This document shows, in pieces, positions 32,960 through 41,493 of a DNA stretch of 64,000 nucleotides (its first letter is position 1; each line of letters starts with the position of its first letter). The DNA is taken from positions 1,178,001 through 1,242,000 of the forward strand of contig OY970153.1 of NCBI GenBank assembly GCA_963706385.1, in the 5' to 3' direction. The position numbers and the translations under genes are program-made. Source of the stretch: Poindextera sp963706385. Its GTDB lineage: Bacteria; Pseudomonadota; Alphaproteobacteria; Caulobacterales; Caulobacteraceae. A model generated the notes under the pieces. It did not search any database. It had not been told where the DNA came from and was given only the letters and a program-made list of their open reading frames with translations.

Positions 32960-34111
32960 TCACCGAAGTCCCAGGCCGCGGGCGATGATGCCGCGCAGGA
33001 TCTCGCGCGTGCCCCCGCGCAGGGAGAAGGACGGGCTCATGCCCGCGACATAGTCCAGCGTCGCCAGCAGCTCGCCGGGAATGGAGCCGGTCTCCAGCGA
33101 GGCCAGATGGTCGGTGAGCAACGCCGGGATCGACTGCTCGAAACTGGTGCCCAGGTCCTTGACCATCGAGGCCTCGACCACCGGGCTGAGACCCTGGGCG
33201 AGCCGCGCGGTGACCGCGAGCGAAAGGTTGCGCAGGGTGGAAAGCTGGGCCAGCAGCCGGCCGGCCAGCTCGGTTTCTGAAACGGACGGCGCGCCGCGCG
33301 CGCGCATGAACGCCAGCCAAGTGTCGATCAGCACCATGCTGGACAGGATGCGCTCGGGGCCGCTGCGCTCGAACGCCAGCTCGGCGTTGACCTGCGCCCA
33401 GCCCTGGCCCTCGGCGCCGATCAGCGCGTCCTCGGGCAGATCGGCGTCCTCGAAATGCACCTCCGAGAAGTGCGCGTCGCCGGCCAGGTCGCGGATCGGG
33501 CTGGCCGTGACGCCAGGCGCCGACAGGTCGATCAGGAGCTGCGAGAGGCCGGCGTTGCGATCCTCGGGGCCGCCGCTGGTCCGCACCAGGGCGATCATGT
33601 AGTGCGCCTTGTGGCCGTAAGTGGTCCAAAGCTTCGAGCCGTTGAGCCGCCAGCCGCTCGCGGTGCGCGCGGCCCGGGTGCGCACGCTGGCCAGGTCCGA
33701 ACCCGAATCCGGCTCGCTCATGCCGATGCAGAAGAAGGCCTCGCCGCGGCAGATGCGCGGCACGACCTGGCGGCGCTGCGCCTCGGTTCCATAGCGCAGG
33801 ATCAGGGGCGCGCTCTGACGCTCGGCGATCCAGTGCGCGGCGACCGGGGCGCCGGCGGCGAGCAGCTCCTCGATCAGCACGAAGCGCGCGAAGTGGCTGC
33901 GCCCGCCGCCGCCGTACTCGCTCGGCAAGGTGATCCCGACCCAGCCCCTGGCCGCCAGGGCGCGGGTGAAGCCCTCGTCGAAGCCCATCCAGGAGCGCGC
34001 GCGCCGGTCGGCCGGCATCCCAGCGAGCTGGGTCTTCAGGAAGTCGCGCACCGGCCCACGAAGCGCCTCGTCGGCCTCTGGGATCGCCGTCAGCTCCAGT
34101 ATCTCCAGCAA
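32960..34111 (-). CDS. Acyl-CoA dehydrogenase
   Basis: About 383 aa from TTG 34111; no ATG exists near the N-terminus, and another TTG at 34243 would add 44 residues without family similarity. Contains GWVGITLPSEYGGGG, FFCIGMSEPDSGSDLASVRTRA (FAD/substrate-binding signature), LNGSKLWTTYGHKA and FSLRGGTREILRGIIARGLGL. Oxidises acyl-CoA at the alpha-beta bond, passing electrons to ETF. Probable partner of the short subunit 7 bp downstream. Transcribed away from the CtrA-site-rich region. Confidence 0.88.
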   Translation of the reverse strand: MLEILELTAIPEADEALRGPVRDFLKTQLAGMPADRRARSWMGFDEGFTRALAARGWVGITLPSEYGGGGRSHFARFVLIEELLAAGAPVAAHWIAERQSAPLILRYGTEAQRRQVVPRICRGEAFFCIGMSEPDSGSDLASVRTRAARTASGWRLNGSKLWTTYGHKAHYMIALVRTSGGPEDRNAGLSQLLIDLSAPGVTASPIRDLAGDAHFSEVHFEDADLPEDALIGAEGQGWAQVNAELAFERSGPERILSSMVLIDTWLAFMRARGAPSVSETELAGRLLAQLSTLRNLSLAVTARLAQGLSPVVEASMVKDLGTSFEQSIPALLTDHLASLETGSIPGELLATLDYVAGMSPSFSLRGGTREILRGIIARGLGLR

Positions 34112-34235
34112 CCTGGTCCCCCACCGTTCCGGCCGCGCGCGATCGTCCGCACTTAGCTCCAAGCCTAATTCGCGCTGGCGGGCAAGACCCGGCGCGCGGC
34201 GCCCCTCGCCGACCGCTATCAGCCGTCCGGGCGCG

Positions 34236-34376
34236 TTAACCAAATAACGACCGCGCGGGGTGAGAAATTAACCACTGAGCGTATTTTGTTAACCATATGG
34301 ACGAAAAAAGTCGCTTGTTTAGGGTATATTAACCATAAATAACCGTGGAAATTAACCTTTACATTTGGTTTACCAT
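34236..34376 (+). promoter_or_regulatory. Cluster of CtrA-like TTAACC half-sites
   Basis: An AT-rich stretch holds TTAACCAA (34236), TTAACCAC (34268), TTAACCAT (34289 and 34329), TTAACCTT (34352) and TTTACCAT (34369), all in the same orientation. TTAACCAT is the CtrA half-site form known from Caulobacter. It lies upstream of the 114-aa gene at 34406, pointing to cell-cycle control of that gene. Confidence 0.6.
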
Positions 34377-34405
34377 TACCGGTAACCAACCAATGGAGAC
34401 TGACC

Positions 34406-34750
34406 GTGGAAAAAGCTGTCGTTGCTCAACGCGTCGCGACCCGCCTGTTCTCGACCGAAAACGCGGTTGACGCCGCCATCTTCGAAGCGAGCCAACTGAT
34501 GGGCTCGTTCATCGAAGCCCGGCGCGACATCGGCTTCGCCGCCACCCTCGGCGCGGGAGCGGTCAACAAGGTCGCGATCGCCATGTCGGCCCTGGCCGAG
34601 GCGCGTCAGGCCTGCGTCGAGGCCCACGACGAACTGGCCGAGACCAAGCTGCGCCTGGGCGTGCGCACCCGGATGCTCGGCACCGGGCCGAAGGGCTACG
34701 CCGGCGCCGACGGCGAAGACAGCGTGGTCGAGCACCGCCTGGCCAGCTGA
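34406..34750 (+). CDS. Hypothetical protein with CtrA-type promoter
   Basis: 114 aa from a GTG start preceded by GGAGA. Helical: VEKAVVAQRVATRLFSTENAVDAAIFEASQLMGSF style segments and a middle helix rich in Ala and Glu (ALAEARQACVEAHDELAETK). No membrane segment or known domain. The basic, helical make-up and cell-cycle-type promoter suggest a cytoplasmic regulatory or structural role; no function assigned. Confidence 0.8.
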   Translation: MEKAVVAQRVATRLFSTENAVDAAIFEASQLMGSFIEARRDIGFAATLGAGAVNKVAIAMSALAEARQACVEAHDELAETKLRLGVRTRMLGTGPKGYAGADGEDSVVEHRLAS

Positions 34751-34762
34751 TCGACGGACGGA

Positions 34763-34782
34763 CCGCGGGTGAGCGCCCGCGG
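34763..34782 (+). terminator. Possible terminator after the 114-aa gene
   Basis: CCGCGGG and CCCGCGG arms with a 6-base loop start 12 bp after the stop codon and are followed by a short T-containing stretch. Weak to moderate candidate. Confidence 0.4.
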
Positions 34783-34905
34783 CCGGTTTCCGGCGGATCG
34801 CCGTTCCGCCGCCGCGCACGAGACGAGTTGACCCTTCGGCCGCGGGCCGGTTAGAGTTGCAGCTTGGCGGCTTCGCCGAGCCCGCGACCGAGAAAGGCCG
34901 GAACG

Positions 34906-35697
34906 ATGAGAAAGAACACGGCGCTGGCGACCTGGCGCGCCGGCGGACAGACCATCGGCGGCTGGCTGTCGCTGGCCAACGCCCACACCGCCGAGCTGAT
35001 GGCCAACGCGGGGTTCGACTGGCTGTGCGTCGACCTCCAGCACGGCCTTTTGGACTACGGCGACCTGCGGCAGATGCTGCCGGCGATATCGACCACCGAC
35101 ACCGTCCCGATCGTGCGCGTCTCGGGCAACGACCCGCGCGAGATCATGAAGGTGCTGGATGCGGGGGCGATGGGGGTGATCGTGCCGCTGGTTAACAATC
35201 GCCGGGAGGCGATGGCTGCGGTCTCCGCCTGCCGCTACCCGCCCGAGGGAACCCGCTCGTTCGGCCCGATCCGCGCGGCCCTCTACGGCGGCAGGGGCTA
35301 TGTCACAGAGGCCAACGACGAGATCGCCTGCATCGCCATGATCGAAACCAAGGACGGGATCGAGAACCTGGAGGAGATCGTGACCACGCCGGGGCTGGGC
35401 GGGGTCTACGTCGGTCCGGCCGACCTCGGCTACGCCCTCGGCCTGCCGCCGGTGGGCAACGCCGACGATCCGCTGCACATGGCGACGATGGGCAAGATCC
35501 TGACCACCTGCAAACGCCATGGCGTGCCGGTCGGCACCCACACCGGCGGGCTGGCCGACTCCCGTCGCCGGCTGAAGGAGGGATTCAACTTCGTCACCCT
35601 GGGCTCGGACGCCGGCTTCATGATGCAGGCCGCCGCCGCCGATCTGGCCGCGCTGAACGAGACGCGGAAACGGGAGCGCGAGAGCACCGGCTACTAG
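34906..35697 (+). CDS. HpcH/HpaI family aldolase
   Basis: 263 aa from ATG 34906. Class II pyruvate-type aldolase: GGWLSLANAHTAELMANAGFDWLCVDLQHG, VRVSGNDPREIMKVLDAGAMGVIVPLVN, IAMIETKDGIENLEEI and YVGPADLGYALG contain the metal-binding Glu/Asp and catalytic residues of the family. Such enzymes cleave 4-hydroxy-2-oxoacids to pyruvate plus an aldehyde. First of a rightward run with an acyl-CoA ligase and a flavoprotein, so it may act at the end of a ring-cleavage or side-chain pathway. Confidence 0.9.
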   Translation: MRKNTALATWRAGGQTIGGWLSLANAHTAELMANAGFDWLCVDLQHGLLDYGDLRQMLPAISTTDTVPIVRVSGNDPREIMKVLDAGAMGVIVPLVNNRREAMAAVSACRYPPEGTRSFGPIRAALYGGRGYVTEANDEIACIAMIETKDGIENLEEIVTTPGLGGVYVGPADLGYALGLPPVGNADDPLHMATMGKILTTCKRHGVPVGTHTGGLADSRRRLKEGFNFVTLGSDAGFMMQAAAADLAALNETRKRERESTGY

Positions 35698-35813
35698 GGA
35701 CCGATCGGCGACGACTCGACTCGCCGCCGACAAACTGACAAGTGCGAAGGGCTCGCGCCGCGAGCGCGTGACGCAGGACGACGCGGGAGCAACCCGCCGA
35801 CTGGGAGGAGCCA

Positions 35814-37364
35814 ATGTCGATGGGAGAGTTCATCAGCGGCGCGCGACGGCTGAGCCTCGCGGCGATCGAGGAACGGGCCGCGCGGGCGGCCGCCGGCTTG
35901 GCCTCGCTGGGCGTCGGCCGGGGCGATCTGATCGCGGTCTATCTGCGCAACGACCTGCCGTTTTTCGAGGCCAGCCTGGCCGCCGGGATCATCGGCGCCT
36001 ATCCGACCCCGGTGAACTGGCACTACGCGCCGGCCGAGGCGCGCTATCTATTCGAGAATTCGGGCGCGCGGGCGATCGTGATCCACGCCGACCTGATCGA
36101 GCCGATCCGCGAGGCGCTGCCGCCGGGCGTGCCGGTGCTGGTGGTCCCCACCCCGCCGGAGATCGCCGAGGCCTATGGGATCGCCGCCGAGGCCCGCGCG
36201 GTTCCGGCCGGCATGACCGACTGGACGACCTGGCTGGAAGGCTTCGCCCCCTACGACGGGCCGGCCGAAACCCCGCCGGGCACGATCATCTACACCTCCG
36301 GCACCACCGGCCATCCCAAGGGCGTGCGCCGCTCGCCGCCGACGGCGGAGCAGGCCGAGGCCTACAACCGCATCCTGTTCAACGGCTTCGGCTTCGCCGG
36401 CCGGATTGACGCGTCCAAGCCGATCGTCACCGTGGTCACCGGACCGATGTACCACTCCGCGCCCAACGCCTACGGCCTGATCAGCGCCCGCATCGGCGCC
36501 ACGGTGATCCTGCAGCCGCGCTTCGATCCCGAGGGGCTGTTGCGGCTGATCGAACAGCACAAGGTCACGCACCTGCACATGGTGCCGATCATGTTCAACC
36601 GCCTGCTGAAGCTGCCGGAGGCGGTCAAGCGCAAGTACGACCTGTCGTCGCTGGAGTTCGTCATCCACGCCGCGGCGCCCTGCCCGGCGCCGATCAAGCG
36701 GGCGATGATCGAATGGTGGGGGCCGGTGATCAACGAATACTACGGCGCGACCGAGACCGGCATCGTGACTTTCTGCACCTCGCAGGAGTGGCTGGCCCAC
36801 CCGGGCACGGTCGGACGCGCCGTCCCCGACGCCGAGGTCGCGGTGATCGACGCCGCCGGCGATCGCCTGCCCGTCGGCGAGATCGGGGAAGTGGTCGCCA
36901 GAGCCGGCGCGCTGGCCGATTTCACCTACCACGGCGACGACGCCAAACGCGCGGCGGCCGAGAAGGCCGGGCTGATCGCCCCGGGCGACATCGGCTATTT
37001 CGACAAGGACGGCTTCCTCTATCTGTGCGACCGGGCCAAGGACATGATCATCTCGGGCGGGGCCAACATCTATCCCGCCGAGATCGAGGCCGAGCTGCAC
37101 AAGATGCCGGGCGTCGCCGACTGCGGGGTGTTCGGCATTCCCGACGAGGAGTTCGGCGAGGCGATCTGCGCGGTGGTCCAGCCATCGCCCGGCGTCCAGC
37201 TCACCGAACAGGAGGTCAAGACCTACCTGCGCGCCCATATGGCCGGCTACAAGCTGCCCAAGCGGGTCGAGTTCCACGCCGAACTGCCACGCGAGGATTC
37301 GGGCAAGATCTTCAAGCGCAAGCTGCGCGAGCCATACTGGGCCGGAATGGACCGCCGGATCTGA
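35814..37364 (+). CDS. Acyl-CoA synthetase (AMP-forming)
   Basis: 516 aa. Strong ribosome binding site (GGGAGGAG) before ATG 35814. ANL-superfamily motifs: YTSGTTGHPKG (160-170), YYGATETG (A5), YLCDRAKDMIISGGANIYPAEIEAEL (A8 hinge) and the A10 lysine region ELPREDSGKIFKRKLRE. Activates a carboxylic acid to its CoA ester. Substrate unknown. Followed 19 bp later by the HsaA-like flavoprotein gene, likely the same operon. Confidence 0.93.
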   Translation: MSMGEFISGARRLSLAAIEERAARAAAGLASLGVGRGDLIAVYLRNDLPFFEASLAAGIIGAYPTPVNWHYAPAEARYLFENSGARAIVIHADLIEPIREALPPGVPVLVVPTPPEIAEAYGIAAEARAVPAGMTDWTTWLEGFAPYDGPAETPPGTIIYTSGTTGHPKGVRRSPPTAEQAEAYNRILFNGFGFAGRIDASKPIVTVVTGPMYHSAPNAYGLISARIGATVILQPRFDPEGLLRLIEQHKVTHLHMVPIMFNRLLKLPEAVKRKYDLSSLEFVIHAAAPCPAPIKRAMIEWWGPVINEYYGATETGIVTFCTSQEWLAHPGTVGRAVPDAEVAVIDAAGDRLPVGEIGEVVARAGALADFTYHGDDAKRAAAEKAGLIAPGDIGYFDKDGFLYLCDRAKDMIISGGANIYPAEIEAELHKMPGVADCGVFGIPDEEFGEAICAVVQPSPGVQLTEQEVKTYLRAHMAGYKLPKRVEFHAELPREDSGKIFKRKLREPYWAGMDRRI

Positions 37365-37383
37365 GCAACGGGAGGCTTCGCCG

Positions 37384-38553
37384 GTGAGCACCGACACCAC
37401 CGACCTGCGCGTCGCCCCGCTGCTGCCGGCGATCGCCGCCCAGGCCGCCCAGGCCGACAGCACGCGCTCGGTGGCCCCCGAGGTCATCGCGGCCCTGAAG
37501 GCGAACGACGTCATGCGTCTGTCGGCCAGCCGCGAGATCGGCGGGCTGGAGGCCGGCGCCGCGGCGATCGGGCGCGAGCTGGAGGCCGTGGCGGCGGCCT
37601 GCGGGTCCACCGGCTGGTGCCTGTGGAACCACCTGTGCGTCTTCCACTTCTATTGTGGCCTGCTCGGGCCAGCCCAGATCGAGGTGCTGCGGGCGATCAC
37701 CGAGGCCCGGCATTGGGTCTGCCTGCCCGCCGGCGCCGGGACCAGCATTTCGGGCCGCGTGGAGGGCGAAGAGGTGGTGCTGAACGGCGTCGCCGCCTTC
37801 GGCTCGAGCGGTCGCTACGCGGAATACGTCGGGGTGACCTTCGCCTTCGAGGGCGAACGCAAGGCGAGCTTCGCGCTGATGCGAACCGACCAGCCGGGCG
37901 TGCGGATCGATCCCACCTGGAAGGCGATGAGCCTGCGAGCTTCGGCCACCGACCATGTCCATTACGAGGGCGCGCGCGCGCCGCTTTCGCGGGTGGTCGA
38001 CTTCCCGCCCCGCTTGCGCGAGCTGTTCCGCCAGGCCGACTATCCGGTGTTCAACGCGCGCTATCGCGAGGACTGGGTGGGCCTGTCGGACCTGTGGCTC
38101 GGCTGCATGGCGGTCGGCGTCGCGGCCGCCGCGCTCGCCGAGGCCTGCGAGGGCATCCAGGGCCGCGTCGCGATCATGGGGACCAAGATGGTCGAACGCC
38201 CGACCATCCATGTGAATCTCGGCCAAGCCGGCGCGATGATCAAGGCCGCCCGCGCCGCCGTGTTCGAGGCCTGCGCCCGCACCGACGCGCGCATCGCCGC
38301 GGCGACGACGCCGAGCGAGACGGACTATCTGGATCAGCTCGCCGCCAGCATGATGGCGCTGCGGCTTTGCGACGAGGCCATGCGCCTGATCCTGCGGGTG
38401 CTGGGCGGCAACGGCCTGCGCGAGGGCCAGGCGTTCGAGCGCCGCTATCGCGACTTCCAGGCCATGCCGCTGCACATCAACGCCCACCCGGACCGGGTCA
38501 GCGAGCAGTACGGCCGCCACCTGCTCGGCCTGCCGACCGACAACCCGTTTTAG
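37384..38553 (+). CDS. Acyl-CoA dehydrogenase-fold flavoprotein, HsaA/DszC-type monooxygenase
   Basis: 389 aa, GTG start after GGGAGG. N-terminal helices, VMRLSASREIGGLEAG, ACGSTGWCLWNHLCVFHF (the A-x-STGW signature of group D flavin monooxygenases), a beta domain and a four-helix C-terminal domain ending QAMPLHINAHPDRVSEQYGRHLLG. These enzymes use reduced flavin from a partner reductase to hydroxylate aromatic or steroid substrates. No reductase gene is adjacent. Probably cotranscribed with the acyl-CoA synthetase. Confidence 0.86.
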   Translation: MSTDTTDLRVAPLLPAIAAQAAQADSTRSVAPEVIAALKANDVMRLSASREIGGLEAGAAAIGRELEAVAAACGSTGWCLWNHLCVFHFYCGLLGPAQIEVLRAITEARHWVCLPAGAGTSISGRVEGEEVVLNGVAAFGSSGRYAEYVGVTFAFEGERKASFALMRTDQPGVRIDPTWKAMSLRASATDHVHYEGARAPLSRVVDFPPRLRELFRQADYPVFNARYREDWVGLSDLWLGCMAVGVAAAALAEACEGIQGRVAIMGTKMVERPTIHVNLGQAGAMIKAARAAVFEACARTDARIAAATTPSETDYLDQLAASMMALRLCDEAMRLILRVLGGNGLREGQAFERRYRDFQAMPLHINAHPDRVSEQYGRHLLGLPTDNPF

Positions 38554-38634
38554 CCGTGCGACCTGCGACCACGAAACATCTGGAACCGATGCGCGCTCGG
38601 AGGCATCTCTCTTCCATCGAAACGGAGAGGCCGG

Positions 38635-38994
38635 ATGTCGGACGCCGATAAAGAGCCGCCAAGCGATGGCGAGCATCGCAGAGCGGACCGCCGGCGCGTG
38701 TTGCAGACCGCCATGGTCGTCTACCCCGACCTGCGCATCTCGTTCCGCTGCGCCATCCGCGACCGGTCGGCCATTGGCGCGCGGCTCAAACTGCCCGAGG
38801 GGATATTGGCGCCGCCCCGGTTCTGGCTGATCGACGCGGCCGAGGGCGTGGCCCATGACGCGACCACCATCTGGCGCCGCGATCCCGAGGCCGGCGTCAG
38901 CCTGGCCGATCCGATCGACCTCAAGGAGCCGGGACACGACCTGCTGCAACGCCAGCTTCACGCCTTGTGGCTGGAGATCTCGCCGCGGCGCTGA
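38635..38994 (+). CDS. PilZ-domain protein
   Basis: 119 aa. The c-di-GMP-binding RxxxR motif is recognisable in HRRADRRRVLQTAMVV, followed by FRCAIRDRSAIGARLKL (the D/NxSxxG motif, here DRSAIG). Single stand-alone PilZ domain, cytoplasmic. Such proteins couple c-di-GMP to motility or envelope functions in Caulobacter relatives. Convergent with the alcohol dehydrogenase gene. Confidence 0.88.
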   Translation: MSDADKEPPSDGEHRRADRRRVLQTAMVVYPDLRISFRCAIRDRSAIGARLKLPEGILAPPRFWLIDAAEGVAHDATTIWRRDPEAGVSLADPIDLKEPGHDLLQRQLHALWLEISPRR

Positions 38995-39016
38995 GCGGCG
39001 CCGAACCCGTCAAGGA

Positions 39017-40039
39017 TTAGGCGCCCGGGGACAGCAGCACCTTGCACTGGTGGGTGCGATGGCGCAGCGCCTCGAACGCGGCCGGAAAGCCGCCGAAATC
39101 GACCCGGTCGGTGATCATCGCCGTCGGATCCAGCGCGCCGCGCGCCACCCGTTCGACGGTGACCTCGAAGTCGCGCAGGTCGTAGGCCAGGGCGAAGGTG
39201 ACGGTGAGCTCCTTGTTCATCGCCATCGCCGGCGTGATCTGGTCCGGCCGCATGCAGCCGCCGATCACCACCACCCGCCCCTGGATCGGCGCGAGCGCGA
39301 TGCACTGATCGAGTATCCCCGGCGCGCCGACGCATTCGAACACCGCGTCCGGCGGCGCCCCGGCGATCTTGCGGAACTCGCGGCGCACGTCCCGGTCGCT
39401 CTCGACGAAATCGGTCGCGCCCAAAGCCAGCGCCATGTTGGCGCCCCGGTTCGAGCGGGCGGTCACCACGATGCGGCGCGCGCCGAGCGCCTTGGCCCAG
39501 ACCACCACCGCCAACCCGACCGGACCGGTGCCGACGATCAGCACATTGGCCCCGGCGTCGAGCCTGGCGCGCCTGAGGCCGTGCAGGCCCACCGCCAGTG
39601 GTTCGACCAGGGCGGCCTGGTCCCACGACACGCTGGCGGGCAGCTTGACCGAGCCCATCGCGCCGATCGGGGTGTATTCGGCGAAGCCGCCGGACAGCCG
39701 GCCCGAGGCGTGATCGCGCATCGAGCGGCACCAGATCGGCTTGCCGGCCAGGCAGTGCGCGCAGCTCCCGCAGCCGACGAAGGGCATCGACACCGCCCGG
39801 TCTCCGACCTTCCAGTGCTCGGCCACGCCCGGGCCGATCTCGACCACCTCGCCGCAGAATTCGTGGCCGATCACCGACCCCGGAGCGACGGCCGCGCCGT
39901 CCTCGGTGAAGTGCAGATCGGTGCCGCAGATCCCGCAGTGCTTGACCTTCAGGATCATCTCGCCGGGACCGGCGCTGGGCGTGGGGACGTCCTCGATGGT
40001 CAACGGCGAGCCGGGCTTGTGGAATACCGCCGCCTTCAT
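39017..40039 (-). CDS. Zinc-dependent alcohol dehydrogenase (MDR family)
   Basis: 340 aa from ATG 40039. Catalytic zinc residues in CGICGTDLHF and GHEFCGEVVEIG; structural zinc Cys set in CGSCAHCLAGKPIWC; NAD(P) Rossmann segment NVLIVGTGPVGLAVVVWAKALGA. Resembles butanediol/sorbitol-type dehydrogenases. It diverges from the serine hydrolase and Baeyer-Villiger monooxygenase genes and could supply their ketone from an alcohol or oxidise the alcohol released by the esterase. Confidence 0.93.
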   Translation of the reverse strand: MKAAVFHKPGSPLTIEDVPTPSAGPGEMILKVKHCGICGTDLHFTEDGAAVAPGSVIGHEFCGEVVEIGPGVAEHWKVGDRAVSMPFVGCGSCAHCLAGKPIWCRSMRDHASGRLSGGFAEYTPIGAMGSVKLPASVSWDQAALVEPLAVGLHGLRRARLDAGANVLIVGTGPVGLAVVVWAKALGARRIVVTARSNRGANMALALGATDFVESDRDVRREFRKIAGAPPDAVFECVGAPGILDQCIALAPIQGRVVVIGGCMRPDQITPAMAMNKELTVTFALAYDLRDFEVTVERVARGALDPTAMITDRVDFGGFPAAFEALRHRTHQCKVLLSPGA

Positions 40040-40178
40040 CCGCTCGCCCCCCACGGCCCCGCCCACGACTGGGACTTGTGCGATTTTCTAACGGCTTATA
40101 GTTTTTATTCAACGCGATAACGAACCCGCCACGTGGCGCGGGCGATCGCCTGCCGGACCACGGCTCAAGGGGAAACGC

Positions 40179-41414
40179 ATGGACGCCGTATCGCTGAACA
40201 CCGCCCAGGGCGCCGTCGAAGGCCAGTGCGACCCTCGGTTTCGGGGGCTGCTTGACGCCTTCGTCGAGAATTTCGAGGCCCGTGGCGAGGTCGGCGCCAG
40301 CCTCGCGATCACCGTCGAGGGCCGCACGGTGGCGGACCTGTGGGGCGGGCGCAAGGCGGTGGGGGGCGAGCCCTGGGAGCGAGACACGATCTCGGTGGTG
40401 TTTTCCTGCACCAAGGGCGCCTCGGCGCTGTGCGCCCACATGGCCGCCGACCGGGGGCTTCTGGACTTCGACGCGCCGGTGACCAAGTACTGGCCGGCGT
40501 TCGGCCAGGCGGGCAAGGAAGGCGCCCTGGTCTCGATGATGCTGGACCACTCGGTGGGCCTGCCGGCGGTGCGCGCCAAGCTCAAGGACGGCGCGTTCTA
40601 TGACTACGACCACATGGTCGGCGTGCTCGAGGCCGAGACGCCGTTCTGGAAGCCCGGAACGCGGAACGGCTATCACGGGATGACCAGCGCCTGGACGGTG
40701 GGCGAAATGGTCCGCCGCTCGACCGGCAAGCGGATGGGGGTCTTTCTGCACGACGAGGTGACCGGGCCGCTGGACGTCGACTTCTGGATGGGCCTGCCCG
40801 AAGAGCACGAGGCGCGGGTGACGCCGATGATCGCCTATCCGCCGGACGCCGCGGCGCGCAACACCCGCATCGCCAAGGCGGTCATCGCCGATCCGAAGGG
40901 GCCGCCGGCCCTGTTCATGACCAACATGGGCAGGTTCAGCGCCAACTCCCGCGCCGCCCACGCGGCCGAGATCGGCTCGGCGACCGGAATCTCCAACGGC
41001 CGGGGCCTGGCCGGTCTCTATGCGCCCCTGGCCAATGGCGGCGCGCTGAACGGGGTGCGGCTGGTGGGCGCCGAGGCCCTCACCCGCATGGGCCAGGTGT
41101 CGGTCGCGACCCACGAGGACGCCACCTTGATGATCCCGACCCGATTTTCGCTCGGCTTCATGAAGTCGATGGACAACCGCCGGCTGGAAAACGCCGAAGC
41201 CTGTTCGGCGGTGCTGTCGGAGGCGGCGTTCGGCCATGTCGGCGCCGGCGGCTCGATCGGCTTCGCTGACCCGGAATGCAGGATGAGCTTCGGCTACAGC
41301 ATGAACCGCATGGGCCTGGGCATCTTGCTCAACGACCGCGGCCAGAGCCTGGTCGACGCCGCCTATCGCGCTCTGGGCTACCGCACCAACGCGGGCGGCG
41401 CCTGGACGCATTAA
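40179..41414 (+). CDS. Serine hydrolase of the beta-lactamase class C/esterase family
   Basis: 411 aa, no signal peptide, so cytoplasmic. Nucleophile motif SCTK (S76, K79) and helper motif in YHGMTSAWTVGEM (YxS/N position) and HVGAGGSIGFADPE near the C-terminus. This is the EstB/lactone hydrolase-like subgroup rather than a true beta-lactamase. It ends 79 bp before the Baeyer-Villiger monooxygenase gene, same strand; together they would oxidise a ketone to an ester or lactone and hydrolyse it. Confidence 0.9.
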   Translation: MDAVSLNTAQGAVEGQCDPRFRGLLDAFVENFEARGEVGASLAITVEGRTVADLWGGRKAVGGEPWERDTISVVFSCTKGASALCAHMAADRGLLDFDAPVTKYWPAFGQAGKEGALVSMMLDHSVGLPAVRAKLKDGAFYDYDHMVGVLEAETPFWKPGTRNGYHGMTSAWTVGEMVRRSTGKRMGVFLHDEVTGPLDVDFWMGLPEEHEARVTPMIAYPPDAAARNTRIAKAVIADPKGPPALFMTNMGRFSANSRAAHAAEIGSATGISNGRGLAGLYAPLANGGALNGVRLVGAEALTRMGQVSVATHEDATLMIPTRFSLGFMKSMDNRRLENAEACSAVLSEAAFGHVGAGGSIGFADPECRMSFGYSMNRMGLGILLNDRGQSLVDAAYRALGYRTNAGGAWTH

Positions 41415-41493
41415 GACAACGGCCGTAAGGCCTTCGCCGCGGCCGAAATTGCGCTATGGTCGCGCAAACAGGACACATAGGGAGCATAGGACC

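Noticed and set aside
38958..41411. Minus-strand open frame of about 800 codons spanning several genes
   Set aside because: Low-complexity His/Arg/Gly-rich translation crossing well-supported genes on both strands.
40179..41414. Serine hydrolase as an antibiotic-resistance beta-lactamase
   Set aside because: No signal peptide, cytoplasmic, and beside a BVMO; the esterase/lactone hydrolase branch is more likely.
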